From NCBI GenBank assembly GCA_016617855.1, contig JAECUM010017361.1, positions 1-64,000 of the forward strand: 64,000 nucleotides of DNA, in the 5' to 3' direction. The notes below the pieces were generated by a model. The model searched no databases. It had not been told where the DNA came from and worked only from the letters and a program-made list of their open reading frames with translations. Below are positions 43,653-55,059 of the stretch, in pieces. Within the stretch, counting starts at the first letter, position 1. Each line of letters begins with the position of its first letter. The DNA is from Megalonaias nervosa. Taxonomy: Eukaryota > Mollusca > Bivalvia > Unionida > Unionidae. A program made the position numbers and the translations under genes.

Positions 43653-44160
43653 TGTGACCCAGGTGAGTGTTGGTTGTGAGTGATCGCATGAGTGAGTGAG
43701 TGAGTGAATGATCGATCAGTGCACGAAGCGCACGAAGGTGACGTTAACGTCGAGCTCCTAGCACCTAATAAAAGCTCTAGACACTCTTCGAATCGTCTCT
43801 GGACTAACGACATCTTTTTCATTTTGTATAGGCCTATGGTGGCTAATATAATTCGCGAGAATTGTAGTATTTAAATATTTAGTGTCTTCGAGTCTGATAG
43901 GTTGTCATTTATGTGTTATCGTGTTGCTATATTGAAATACCGGCGTGCTCGTTGTGTATCGTTGTGTATCGTATATGTCTCTTTTTTCGCATTGTATATT
44001 TAAGTATTTGTTCTGTTCTGTTTTGGTATTGTATATTTAAGTATTTCTTCTGTTTCATTGACGGTTTTTTTTTTCTTTTGTCTTGTATCCTTGACGGAAA
44101 TTAAACCCCATGACACGAGTGTGTTGTGTTCGCTTCTTTTTGTACAACGCCCGGCTCACA
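43653..44160 (+). repeat. 3' LTR of Gypsy element
   Basis: Starts TGTGACCCAGG after a purine tract and ends GGCTCACA before the TAAT duplication. It contains a GTGAGTGA microsatellite-like run not present in the 5' LTR. Confidence 0.85.
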
Positions 44161-44241
44161 TAATGAAGGAGATGAAATCGCACAAACATGTTATCCATCA
44201 AATCACCTATACCATCCAATACCCATGCACACTATCCAGCA

Positions 44242-44499
44242 CGTTGTTGCTGTTGTTGTTGTAGGGTTTAACGCCATTTTTCAGCACACGATAGGTTATA
44301 CATGGCGGCCAGTATTAATGGTGGAGGAAGAACCCAGGAAAACCCCTGGAAAGAACCACCGACCCACGAGAAGCTACTGGCAAGCTTTCTCACATATCTA
44401 TATTGGCTGAATCCTAGACTCGAACCCACGCAGACAGAGGTGAGATGGCAATGATCCGTAACGGAGAGCGCTTTAGACCACTTGGCCACTCGGGGCCCT
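44242..44499 (-). mobile_element. tRNA-derived SINE in the satellite
   Basis: The minus strand begins with a Leu/Ser-like tRNA head (GAGTGGCCAAGTGGTCTAAA and GGGTTCGAGTCTAGG). It ends GGCGTTAAACCCTACAACAAC, a tail type I associate with mollusc repeats. Ten-base duplications CTATCCAGCA lie at 44232-44241 and 44500-44509. It is unrelated in body to the two CA-tailed SINEs. Confidence 0.82.
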
Positions 44500-44700
44500 C
44501 TATCCAGCATGCCTTGCGGACTCTCTTTAGTTCCAATACCTTCTATCCGATGAAATGGAGTAAGGTTTAAATGAAGCAGACGAAATAGCGCAAATATGCT
44601 ACCCAACACATCATTTATACGATACTCAACCCGATACACACTATCTAAAATCCGTTCTTCCCATGACGGAATGGTGTACGTGTGTGAGTTCCTGTTTACA
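44500..44700. repeat. satellite, right part
   Basis: Continues the 37420-38144 satellite (GATGAAATGGAGTAAGGTTT, CACACTATCTAAAATCCG), more decayed. Confidence 0.65.
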
Positions 44701-46047
44701 TCTGATATCCATGGTACAAAAAAAAACCCAATACAAAGCATTGATGTTTGCCAGACAAAAGAACCTCTTTATAGACCTAAAGCAAGGACGTGGTGGAAAA
44801 CATCCCTCCGATTCGGCACAAGGGCATGAAGGAAAACATGACTAAAATCGATAGAGAGAAATGTGAAAGAGCATATTCATACACTTTCAATAAAAAAAAC
44901 AAGACAACTCCATTTATTTTTTGTTCTTTAATAACAAGAGGATGCTTATCCAACACAGATACATAACAGCAATTTAACATACAATATTCAAACATGACCG
45001 TATCTACAAGGTTGAAACATTGTGGAGTCAAATTTGACTTTCAATGATCCAAGGCACTATCATATGGCAAGTGATGTACTCTGTCCAGAATTAAAGATAC
45101 AAAAACACATAAGGCATAAATGACTCAGTACATCACTAAAACACAAATCAAAATCACCAAAGTTGGATATAGATAAGTAAATGTACAACATTTTCGATCA
45201 AGGTATGTCCCAAAAAATCAAAGTATTCACTCGTGTGTTTTAGTCTCACACCAAATGGGGTTCAAAATTCAATAGAAATAATTGTTTCAATAGGTTTCGG
45301 TAATCATCCAAGTTTAGAACACTATCACTGACTTTCTTCCGCAGAAACAGTTGCTACACTAAAGACATAGGTTAGGCATATCATGCTTTTATATTCATGT
45401 CGCGTTTTGTGTTTCAAATAAATTTTCCCAGAATCATTGTTCGTAAATTTTCAACATAGCAACATACAAAAATAGAGAAATGATTTCGAGTTTGTGTCTT
45501 ATGTAAATCTTGACAAACTCTATGCAAATATGTTTCAGCAGTTCAAAATCTGGACTCTGGATGTGTTCTCCTAAACTAGTCAAAAATTTCGTTCTCTTTG
45601 ATCAATTAGTTGTAACTTTTACATAGGTATATTTTAGTCCAGTGTCAAACAGAAATTCTTTGGTCACTAACTAACACACCACATGTCTTGAAGAAGTCTC
45701 TTCGTGATCAAACACTAATTTTAAATGTTTTTATAGTCCTCTAAGTCTTCCCTCAAAAAACATTCGGTGTAGTATTACCACCTTGTCCGTAGAAGTTGTG
45801 GCATCCAAATACTTCTGATCCTTCGATAATTGATGAATGTCTCAAGCGGCAAACAACGAATGTTTTTACTTTTATAGTATTAACGAGGAAAATAATGACA
45901 GCGCGGAGACCATTTGGCATGTTCCAGGTAAGCCCAGTCTTTATACTCGTGAAGTGACACACGGCAACTGAAACACTGTACTTTGTCTCCTTCTCCCAAG
46001 TATACAAATGAAGGTCTAGCAAATTTTCAGGAGTAGGTCCATCTGTA

Positions 46048-46112
<65 letters not shown>

Positions 46113-46250
46113 CATTTTCCTTTGAACGTGTGGAACCGACTTTCAAAGTCACAACAGCCCGGCAAAAGCAGTAGGAAATGTGTATTCTTCTTTGATGGAC
46201 ACATCTTAATGAGCTATTTGTGCTCGTATCCAGAGTATCTTGCAAGGGGA
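44701..46250. other. no gene; contains a (TA)n tract
   Basis: Low-GC sequence with a TA tract at 46057-46109. The open frames crossing the tract are repeat artefacts. Confidence 0.5.
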
Positions 46251-46259
46251 TGGATGTGA

Positions 46260-47690
46260 TCCTTAGGTAGGTACACTTTATCCAGTTAAACTGAAAGGTC
46301 GTGCTACACTGCTTTCACTAATAGAACGGTAAGGTACACGAACGGTATCGCTTTCTATGGCAGCAGTAGAGGAACAGCAACGCCATACTGCATCAACGAT
46401 GTCACAATGTACAGCATCGCATTCGAGTTCATCATTGCGACTGAAGTTTGATTCCCTCACTCATTTCTTGCTAGGTTGAATTATTCATCGTCGTTCTAGG
46501 TCGGCCTTTGTATTTTCGCTATTAAGTGTCAGTTTTGGGAGTCTTATCCTTTATACTTGAACGTAACGTGTTCGTACTGTAAAGTATTGTGGTCTGCAGG
46601 CCTCACTCGTTTATGGAACGCAATTTGATTAACTTTTTTTAAGGACGACTGACGACTGTATAGTTTCTTTCAATAAAGTTCACCACTTGTCTCGATGGAT
46701 AGTTGAGTGTCAGTCCTCTGACTATGCAATTGGTATGAATTTCTCCCAGATTGTTTTCTGTAATTTTTGGGACCGCCGCTAGCCAAACTCAGGATCGTGT
46801 ATCCTGGGTGTTCGTCCGTCCATACACTTCAAGTCTTCCCTTCTATGGCTGTGTGAGGGCTATGGAAGCAATGATTGTTAGATGCAACTGTCGGTGTCAA
46901 AGTATAAGACTCCTAAATGTTTCAAGAATTCATACAACTTAAATGAGCATTAGCTGTCACGAACTCTGCAATGACGACGTTTCCTAACATAGTGGGAGGT
47001 GCAAACTCTATCCCCTCTTCGTGGTGATCTTGCTATAGTTATATGGTAGGAAAGTACCAAATGTCGTAGAAATTTAAAAATTGGTATCCATGATCCAGAG
47101 CATGAAACAATTCGACACTCAGTCACATTCCTGTCAAATTACACGTACGGCATTAAGGAAACATCAGTTTTCCTGCCAATGATGTGGTAAAACGGAATGG
47201 TGCAAGTGCATTGGATTGAAGACTGCACATTTCATCAGTCCTTCATACTGACGAATGAGGTTCCACATCGATGTGTTTCATCAACATTTTGGGATGTCCT
47301 GTAGGAAATCGAGTATATTTGCACTCAAATGGATAACACTCTTCGATGTATTTGATTTCTTATCGCTGTAATTTGTCCAGCAAGCATGTGGCATTGGTTC
47401 ATCCTCCAAATAAACTGTCATGTAGGTTCAAGGGTCCCATGTCCACGACGTCATAACTTTCAGTAATGCGTCTAAATTCGGGTTCGGGTTTGAATCGTCC
47501 ATCATGCTCTGCTCCCATATTTCAACCACTTGGTATCCTTCTTTTCCAACCACAGGCGTCATTGGTATGTTTGATAGTACAATTCGTCCATGGTAAACTT
47601 TCAGAAAGAACTTTTCAGGTTTCGTTGAGGGAACATGTGGGGCATCCGTTAAATAATCATCCATAGAATTCGTAGACGATCTGGGGGTCT
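46260..47690 (-). pseudogene. family B DNA polymerase of a second lineage, polymerase half
   Basis: On the minus strand from 47664: KEGYQVVEIWEQSMM, the usual lead into the GGRTNA region. That region appears as LHDSLFGG, a stop, then TNA. The SLYP region is degraded to IKYIEECYPFECKYTRFP, with GHPKMLMKHID and GKLMFP following. Nearer 46780 the signature SGGPKNY stands out inside a frame reading WTDEHPGYTILSLASGGPKN. A GY..VPYR..-like C-terminus is at 46460-46278. Stops and shifts occur about every 100-150 bp. The SGGPKNY type of protein-primed polymerase differs from the GLRPKMY type at 28.4-31.0 kb, so two element lineages are present. The exonuclease half is at 49330-48800. Confidence 0.7.
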
Positions 47691-47754
47691 TCTAAATTCC
47701 AACCATCCACTTTCAATTGTCTTTTCTCTCACACCCGTTTCTAGTATATTGAAT

Positions 47755-48594
47755 TGTTACGACTCTACGGTTTTAAACTAAGCAACAGAAACGAGCAAAA
47801 ACCAACAAGTTTTGTAATATTCAACAAATAATTTATTTCCATAGAATACAAAGTCAAAATTGAGAAAGAACTTGCAGTATTGTGAATTAAATCCCAGATA
47901 GTCCTAAAAGTTTCATCAAAAGTCCAAATGTATAAAGTTTCAATTGAATTCAGTGGTATTCCAAATAAATTCCAATATTAAATGTGTTGATGTGCCTGCA
48001 GTCTCGAATATGATAATGTACCAGTGTCCTGGATTGTGGCGATGCGCTAACAATCTTTTCATGTATCACAACAGTATAATCCAAAAATGTTCTTGTTGTA
48101 TTTACTATAATTCAAAATTAATATCCCAGTCCAAGAAAGTTATTAGTGAGGTCTTGTGTTTCCAGTGAACAATAATTCGAACAAATACATCCACTTAAAT
48201 GAAAAACTAACACAACAATAACACTAATTCTACTTCAACATGTTAAGGAAAGATTGACCAGTTTTTAAATACACAATATTATATAGCCTTCTACTTGACA
48301 AAGGTTGCAATTATGATGTTCTGAAAATACGCTATCATTTAATGAAAACTTCCATTCTATACGGTTCTAAAGGTGAGAATCAAGACTATAAACATGTTTA
48401 CCATTAATAATGATTTGAATATTTAATCCACAATCAAAATATAACTATCTAGCTATTTATTATGTTGTTAAGTGTCACTGGTCAGGTACACAATGAAGTT
48501 GATTTAGGACATGGTCAAGTACTAAATACAAATGCATATAGCATATAATCGCTAAGGAAAGTCAACAAATAATACAGATTAAATATACATAACA
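47755..48594 (-). mobile_element. solo LTR, family TGTTACG, copy 4
   Basis: Starts TGTTACGACTCTACGG and ends ATATACATAACA. Perfect duplications GAAT lie at 47751-47754 and 48595-48598. It lies between the two halves of the second polymerase relic. Confidence 0.85.
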
Positions 48595-48625
48595 GAATAG
48601 ATTTGTCTTTCCTTTCACACAAGTA

Positions 48626-48798
48626 ATGCAACCAACTCAAAGCTTTGGCGGAGTATCAACGGCTGACGAAGATATAAGTTTGAAGAGGTATGATGGGTTG
48701 TTTTTTCATAGGCATGAGGTTATTTTGGAAAAGCTTTCTACATGGGATCGAAACCTCCATGATCCAGAAATATATGTCGAAATTTTCCCCATCAACAG
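48626..48798 (+). CDS. sulfotransferase-like N-terminal exon (opposite strand), tentative
   Basis: A plus frame from an ATG reads MQPTQSFGG, ISLKRYDGLFFHRH, then DPEIYVEIFPIN. The order of a YDG-x-FF segment, a charged helix and a D-x-IYV-x-FP strand leading to a splice-like GT resembles the first coding exon of cytosolic sulfotransferases, ending just before the PKSGT loop. The Lys-Ser of that loop is not conserved (PINS). It lies on the strand opposite to the sulfotransferase exons at 50.6-60.3 kb, so it would be a separate copy or an inverted fragment. It abuts the polymerase exonuclease relic on its right and a solo LTR on its left. Confidence 0.35.
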
Positions 48799-48799
48799 T

Positions 48800-49330
48800 A
48801 TAAAATGTCTACATCGGATCGGCAATACTTTAACATTTCTCCCTGAAAGTCAAACGGATTGGAAGCGTGAGTGTGGCAGCATGCGTTGAATGCTCCTCTT
48901 TGTTCTGTGTGCGTGTTATGAGGGCGTAATAGTATACATCAGGCAAATGCGGAAGCACCACGTGTTGATTCGCTTCGGAATTGAAAAAGTGTGGAAAATA
49001 ACTTTGGCCATTTCAGTCTTTCTAGCTAAATAAGTAATAGAATCTTTAAACTGTACTAGTCCAGTTTTCATGTGGATGAGTTTGGCTCCGTTCATGGTGA
49101 CTGGGCGGCCTTTCACTGAATAATATTTCAGAAGAAATTGTCCGTCGCATCCCGAGAATATGTGAGCCATCACTGTAGCATAGCGATGACAGTCTTCGTA
49201 AAGCTGGATATCCTCTTCGCTAAATGTCTCGTTGATAGGGTCTAAGATCCATTTGGCAATATCAGGAAGAGTGCAAGGTCCCCGAAAGATTTTTTTTTCC
49301 ACATCCTTCTGTAATCTTTCTACAATTAGG
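48800..49330 (-). pseudogene. family B DNA polymerase of a second lineage, exonuclease half
   Basis: An open minus frame from about 49302 reads FRGPCTLPDIAKWILDP, ATVMAHIFSGCDGQFLLKYY (Exo I/II neighbourhood, normally VxAHNxxGYDxxF), MNGAKLIHMKTGLVQFKDS (Exo II FxDS) and KVIFHTFSIPKR (the KGYFPHxFN region). Another frame continues HVVLPHLPDVYYY and QGEMLKYCRSDVDIL (Exo III-type YCRxDVxIL), ending near 48805. It belongs upstream of the polymerase half at 47690-46260; the solo LTR and a sulfotransferase-like fragment lie between them. Confidence 0.68.
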
Positions 49331-50586
49331 ACAGTGAAAATATAGGTTCTTGTATACGCATCTCACCAGCCCTATGAACCATGCCGAAGTTATTGAGCTG
49401 AATCCCCAAAAGAGATGAAATCCACTTGTTTCTTTTTCTTGGTCTTCAAGTCTAAATCCAATTCATTTTTCTACTTTTGTATGTAGCATCGATGCTTTAA
49501 GTTAAATTAGTTGGCTGCATAGAGTCATCGTAACCATATCTGGCTAAAGCGTGTCGTGTGGGCCAGTAGGAATTTAAATTTCGCTATGAAAGTACAATCA
49601 AAACTAATCTGGCGATCATCTCGTCTTTCCGAAAATTGAAAAATGAAATAGAAAACAAACAAAACAAGTAAAACAATTAAAACATATAAAACATTGGAAT
49701 GTTTACTCTCTTTTGAAAGCTATTTCACTTAGTACAGTTAAAGCTGCCTTCAAGCTGGACTGCCTAACCAATCGTGTTTTTTTATTTAGCCACTTTTTCA
49801 GACTTAATAAACCTAAGTACCGGAAACATGTACTTCTGTAAATCTGATCTTAACGAAACACACATCATATTTAAAATAAGATGTTGCTAAAAATAAGTTT
49901 GTCTGTATATTAATTTAAACGAACTCAATGCTGATGGCATCCAACCGTAGCTCTTTGTACACAATGAGAATTGAGCCGAGGTAACTGGAGCCTTTTAAAG
50001 TTTGAAATTGCCCGTTGTAACATTAAATCAACGTCAAACCCACCAATTTTGAAAGTGACGAAGTACATATGAAACTGTCATATCAATATTACAGTTAAAC
50101 TGGCCACGTTGAGTCACAATAAATTTCTACGCAGACTCTCCACATTCAAGTAACTCTAAATCAATTACTCCAATCAATGTGACATCACAGATTATTACTT
50201 TTAAATTAATTAAAGTTAACAATAGGATAGCCAGTTCATTATACCTGTGTAATGTACGTAAATCATTTCTTTCAAACAATACAAATTAAGGATGAAAAGA
50301 AACAAATATCATCTGAAGAACAAAATAGAAGACAGTTACATATTGATGCATATTTAGATGACCCTCGTGAGTTTTAATCTGAAATAGGAACATTTCGTAC
50401 GCTATTACATATATTAAGAAATCATCAGCTGACAAGATGAGATGAATTGAGTACAACTGAAACTGCCAGTTTAAACAAGCAATGTTTAGTCCGTTCTGCG
50501 TGTCACAAAATATTTGTTGTTTCTGTCCATATTAATCTTCACGGTGCATCATGTGTGCTTCTTGATGTCAGTAATGGCAGTTAGCC

Positions 50587-50702
50587 TCACTCCAGTACGA
50601 AGCGAAACTTACGTTTCGAACTTTTCATCTTTTCTTCAAAACAAGAATCAAAACGTTAACTCTGAGCCACTGTGAACAAATTTTTCCAATCTCCAACCTG
50701 AC
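50587..50702 (-). CDS. sulfotransferase exon D (premature stop)
   Basis: Acceptor TGTTGTAG; reads GQVGDWKNLFTVAQS, then TAA at 50657-50659, then RFDSCFEEKMKSSKRKF... to a TGA at 50587-50589. The preserved C-terminal reading after the stop suggests the nonsense change is young. Confidence 0.8.
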
Positions 50703-51359
50703 CTACAACACAAATGAAATAAACTGAATTACTTTTATATCGTCACGATAAATGATTTCATCTTAAAACATCGTATCATAGAGTCAATGTTTACATGTTT
50801 CACTTAATTCGAGTCCGCAAACGTGGAATAGACCCAACAGTCAACAGTCAACAGATGTAAGTTCCCAGTCTTGAAAATGCCCTACAGTCAACAATATTTT
50901 TCTAGGTTTACCAGATTAGAGAAACCTTCCCCCACACACATCTCTGTACCACTGTAAATTTTGTACAACATATAAGCTACGATGTAAGTATCGTTACGCG
51001 TGTTCAGACAAATAAATGTGTACCATCACAAAAACAAAATGGAAACAAGATTGGTATAATTGTATCATTAATTTTACAAATGGCATACAGATAGTTAAAA
51101 ACCAATATTTGGATTCGTATTTCATTCGAAGAGTTGATTGGTATTACTGTGTGCTCTTCTAATCAGGCCCTTGAGACTTGACTGACGAATACAATTAGTC
51201 TATGATGCCAGTTTCCTTTAAAGGCCATTTATTTATTTAAAACAGCACTTATAAGATTAGTTATCCTAAATCAGATTAAGTCTGATAAACTATGTTAATA
51301 TAGCATCGAAGGATAAATGCTAAGACCTGTGTATTAAACTAGATCTTCGAATATATAAT

Positions 51360-52800
51360 GAAACTCCGAAGCTTAGCAATTTTTAGATTTATTGAAACTA
51401 TGGCTATTATATTGTATTTATATAGAAACTATGGCTATTATATTGTATTTATATAGAAACTATGGCAATTATATTGTATTTATATAGAAACTATGGCTAT
51501 TATGTTGTATTTATATAGAAACTATGGCTTTTTATTATATTCCTACAAAAACTGCAGCTATTATAATATGTTTCTGTAAACGTTATGTATATTTATAATG
51601 TGTGGTTAATTGTGATCCTTGAATGTAGATTGCAACTGATAATCAACTTATTACATAAAGGTTGTTTAGAACCTTGATAATGAACCTGTATGCAGTATGG
51701 GGTAGTTTTGCATTGGTATGATTGATTATTGCAACATATGTCACGTGAGGATAAATTGTAAAATATGTCAAGTGGGATGAATTGCCACAGAGAATCGCAA
51801 CAGAGTCGTGGAGATGTACGTAAATTGGTAGACGTGAACAATTATTCCTCTTCTATTGTTGTTATTTTATTTTTAGTCGGCAGAAGTATTTCATGTTGTA
51901 TTTAGATTTAATTTCTGAGAGGAATCATTTATTCGAATTATTTATTGGAATTACAAAGAGGTCATATGGCTGTTTGGACTAAACAATATATTGAGATTAT
52001 TGTGAATTAATTCAAAGAAATTTTTGCCAATGCCATTGTGATCCATGAAGGTTGTCGGCACTCTAGCACATTTAAGGCTATTGGTACATCAGCACTTTTT
52101 AAGGCTTAGTATTCATTCGGAACTCTCTATTCTTTTGGACTTGTCATATAACGTTTAGGAATAATTTAGAATTAAATCACAAAACTGTACGTTACTCATA
52201 GATGTTCATTTATTAATTTAGAGAATGAAACTGTCTTTCAAGTTTCACAAAACTTGTTGGCTTTTATTTCTTTCTGTCGATTAGTTTAAGACCATGAGCC
52301 GTAACAAACGTAGGGCTGTTATAATATATTGCGAAAGCCCCTATGACTTTATACTACATTTCACAAGACACCGTGGCTATTATACTATATTTCATTAGGA
52401 ACTATGGCTATATCTATATTGTGATAACAACTATGGCTAATATAATATATTTCTATACAGACTATAGCTATGACGCTATTTTCCTAAAGAATCTATGGCT
52501 TTTATACTATATTTATATAGACAATTTGGATATTATTCTATATTTCTTGGTAACCTATGGCTATTTTACTATATTCTATAGAAATTGTGGCCATTATACT
52601 ATATTTCTAAAAACAACTGTTTCAATTATACTATATATGGCTATTACATTACGTTTCTATAGAAACTGCAGCTATTATTCATCCTGACACAATGATTATT
52701 ATACTATATTTCTATAGAACCGTAGCTATTATACTATATTTCTAACGAAACTGTTGCTAATATATTTCTACAAAAGCTCTTGCTATTTGACTATATTTGT
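51360..52800. repeat. tandem array, period about 31 bp, interrupted by an LTR
   Basis: The unit GAAACTATGGCTATTATATT plus GTATTTATATA is well ordered at 51380-51530. Decayed units (AACTATGGCTATTATACTAT-type) continue at 52320-52790 beyond the LTR. It lies in the intron between sulfotransferase exons C and D. Confidence 0.8.
51583..52306 (+). mobile_element. solo LTR, family TGTTACG, copy 5
   Basis: Starts TTATGTATATTTATAATG (first two bases of TGTTATG lost) and ends GAGCCGTAACA. AACG duplications lie at 51579-51582 and 52307-52310. It is inside the 31-bp array. Confidence 0.75.
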
Positions 52801-52850
52801 TTAGACAAACGATGAAATTTAAGCAATTTTAATGTTTAATAACGAAGTAC

Positions 52851-53019
52851 CTTTCCTCAAGATGGTGAAAGTATTTTTCAAAATTGCAGGTCGGGGTTCC
52901 TTCTTGCTATCCTCGGCCATGTTAGTGAAATCAGTTCTTAATGCAATTTTTTGAACCAGTTCATCGCTGATGTTCACATTTAGAAACTGGCACAGCTTCT
53001 TTATCTCTTGTACCGGATT
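52851..53019 (-). CDS. sulfotransferase exon C
   Basis: 169 bp between CTCTTTAG acceptor and GTACTT donor, reading NPVQEIKKLCQFLNVNIS, IALRTDFTNMAEDSKKE and NTFTILRK. Ends after one base of the Gly codon completed by exon D. Confidence 0.85.
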
Positions 53020-55000
53020 CTAAAGAGAAACAGACTCTGGACATTATAAAGAGTAGGTCACATGAGAAGAACAAAACATCCTACGAATATTAGTAACACA
53101 GCAAGGCAGATGCCTGAGATTGCTCCAGCTTACCGAATGGATGCAAATGATTCAAATTCACAATCTGATACTACGATAGTAAGTATGCACAATTTTATGC
53201 CGCTTTTCGATTATCTTGATTGACTACCATCTAACTTACGCGTTTTACTTATATATTGCCATCCATCTTTTTTGGTCTGTGACTTAAGCCGGCACGAGCA
53301 TGAGAAGCCTATTTTGTAAAACTAACCCCGGAATATATGATCTTTTTGCCTACCAGAGTGAGTGATTCCGCGTTTGAACAGGGCTCAATGAATATATTTT
53401 AACTTATGTATTGGTGTTAGGTAGAGAATTCCTAACCAAGGGGCTTAACTCTTGGGATAGAAGCTAGTTTTTCCAACGTCCTCATCAGTATAGATAGATA
53501 TTTTTCCAGATGGTACGTCAGGTGAAAATTCCATTATCCTAAATTACGTGATTACAATTTTACCTCACGTAACTTAAAAACACATATTCCTCACTGTGGG
53601 TTACCTCACTTTGGAAACAGTACAACGGATATCTACGTTCTTGGAAAAAGGAAATAGTTGACGAGTGAAGTGGGAAACATTGTGTTGTCGCAAGTAGCGA
53701 AGCCACAAGTATCGATACAAAATGCATCCAACTTTAGAAGTCTCTGGCGAAGCCAGAAGCGAAAATACAAAATGTTTCCAAATTCATGAGTGAAATATGT
53801 CCTTATGTCTGTTTAAAACAGCATAGTAAAATGACAAGATTTTTTAATATTTTCTTTTCATATAGGTTAAAGCCTTCTATCCCCGACGATCACACTTGTA
53901 TCCATACGAACCCGTGGACTGTGAAAGTCACCAATACGCGCCCATGCAAGAGGATAGTCCTTTGCAGAAAATGACTGTTAACCTATATATGTAACCAACA
54001 AAACCGTGTTTATGAAACTACTATGGATACACATCTTTGAGATTGTGACATGAGAAATACAACACATATGCACAGTCACAGTGCTTGTCTTGTTTGTACT
54101 TATATACCTTTATGTTTTTACAGGAAATTACTCTACTTTAATGTCTTGAAATTCACTACCCATCGGACCCGTGTCTGTTCTCGGACTTTGGTTTTCCATT
54201 TCCCCAGCGCCATCCCATCGGACCCGTGTCTGTTCTCGGACTTTGGTTTTCCATTTCCCCCAGCACCATCTCGAACTCGGTCGATTTCCGCCTCACTCAG
54301 AGTAACGGTTGTTGCCACGGCGATTCTACAAACTGCAATGGCGAAAAGATACGCATGTTTAAATTTCACCAGTAGCACGGTTCTCTTGGTGACTTCATCT
54401 TACAATTGATGTCCCGCTTCGAATACATTTTCACATTAGTAACAGTGACGATCTATCACAGTTTTTCTATTAAAATGTAGTCGGCTGGTACAATTGTTTC
54501 GACCGTCTGGCGTGTATCGGGTACAACAAACACTGGAAATTTTAGCTAATATTTATTTTTTACTGGTACAACTGTCATACAATTATGGGAAATCTCTCTC
54601 TGAGGAATTTTATGTCTCTGACGATTGTACGTTCTGGGGCTTAGCACCACGTTCATATAAAAACAAATCAAATACACCATCGAAAAATGTTTGAAATGAT
54701 CATGTTTGTCTTATACGGTGTTTGGTTTTCGTTATCTGAGAGATGATCGATCACGGTGTTATTGCCCAGATCGAGTAAACAATAAAATAAAATCTGAAAC
54801 TAACGGCAGAATAACAGAGATTTGAGAAGAAACATAGAAGAACAACACGAACCCCAGTATGCAAAATATAACAATTTAATCAATTTCTTAAATTGAAATT
54901 GAGCATGACATTTGAATAATTCACTTTCTATAAGAAATTTATTTAAAACATTTATGCGGAATTCAATTAGCCGGTCTGCTATACCGATACACAAATTTCA
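53020..55000. other. sulfotransferase intron sequence, no other gene seen
   Basis: Contains a two-copy direct repeat of about 54 bp at 54160-54265 (CCCATCGGACCCGTGTCTGT, CTCGGACTTTGGTTTTCCAT). Confidence 0.5.
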
Positions 55001-55059
55001 TCCTATAAAATCGAGTGACTTCGAATACAAATTGCCGGCATATCAGGATTACCTGGTTA

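Larger units (their letters stand above)
38145..44160 (+). mobile_element. full-length but defective Ty3/Gypsy LTR retrotransposon in a satellite
   Basis: It is bounded by LTRs starting TGTGACCCA and ending GGCTCA/GGCTCACA. A 4-bp TAAT duplication lies at 38141-38144 and 44161-44164. The satellite is interrupted mid-unit and resumes in register. A primer-binding-site-like TGGCGCCACC begins at 38539, and a purine tract (AGGGAGGAAG) precedes the 3' LTR. Gene order is protease, RT, RNase H, integrase. The LTRs differ by indels and many substitutions, so the insertion is old. Confidence 0.9.

Noticed and set aside
46016..46259. Overlapping open frames on both strands
   Set aside because: All cross the TA tract at 46057-46109 and owe their length to it.
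54050..54409. Plus-strand 119-codon ORF with a repeated Pro/Ser segment
   Set aside because: The repeated segment is a 54-bp direct duplication within an intron; no motif or splice support.
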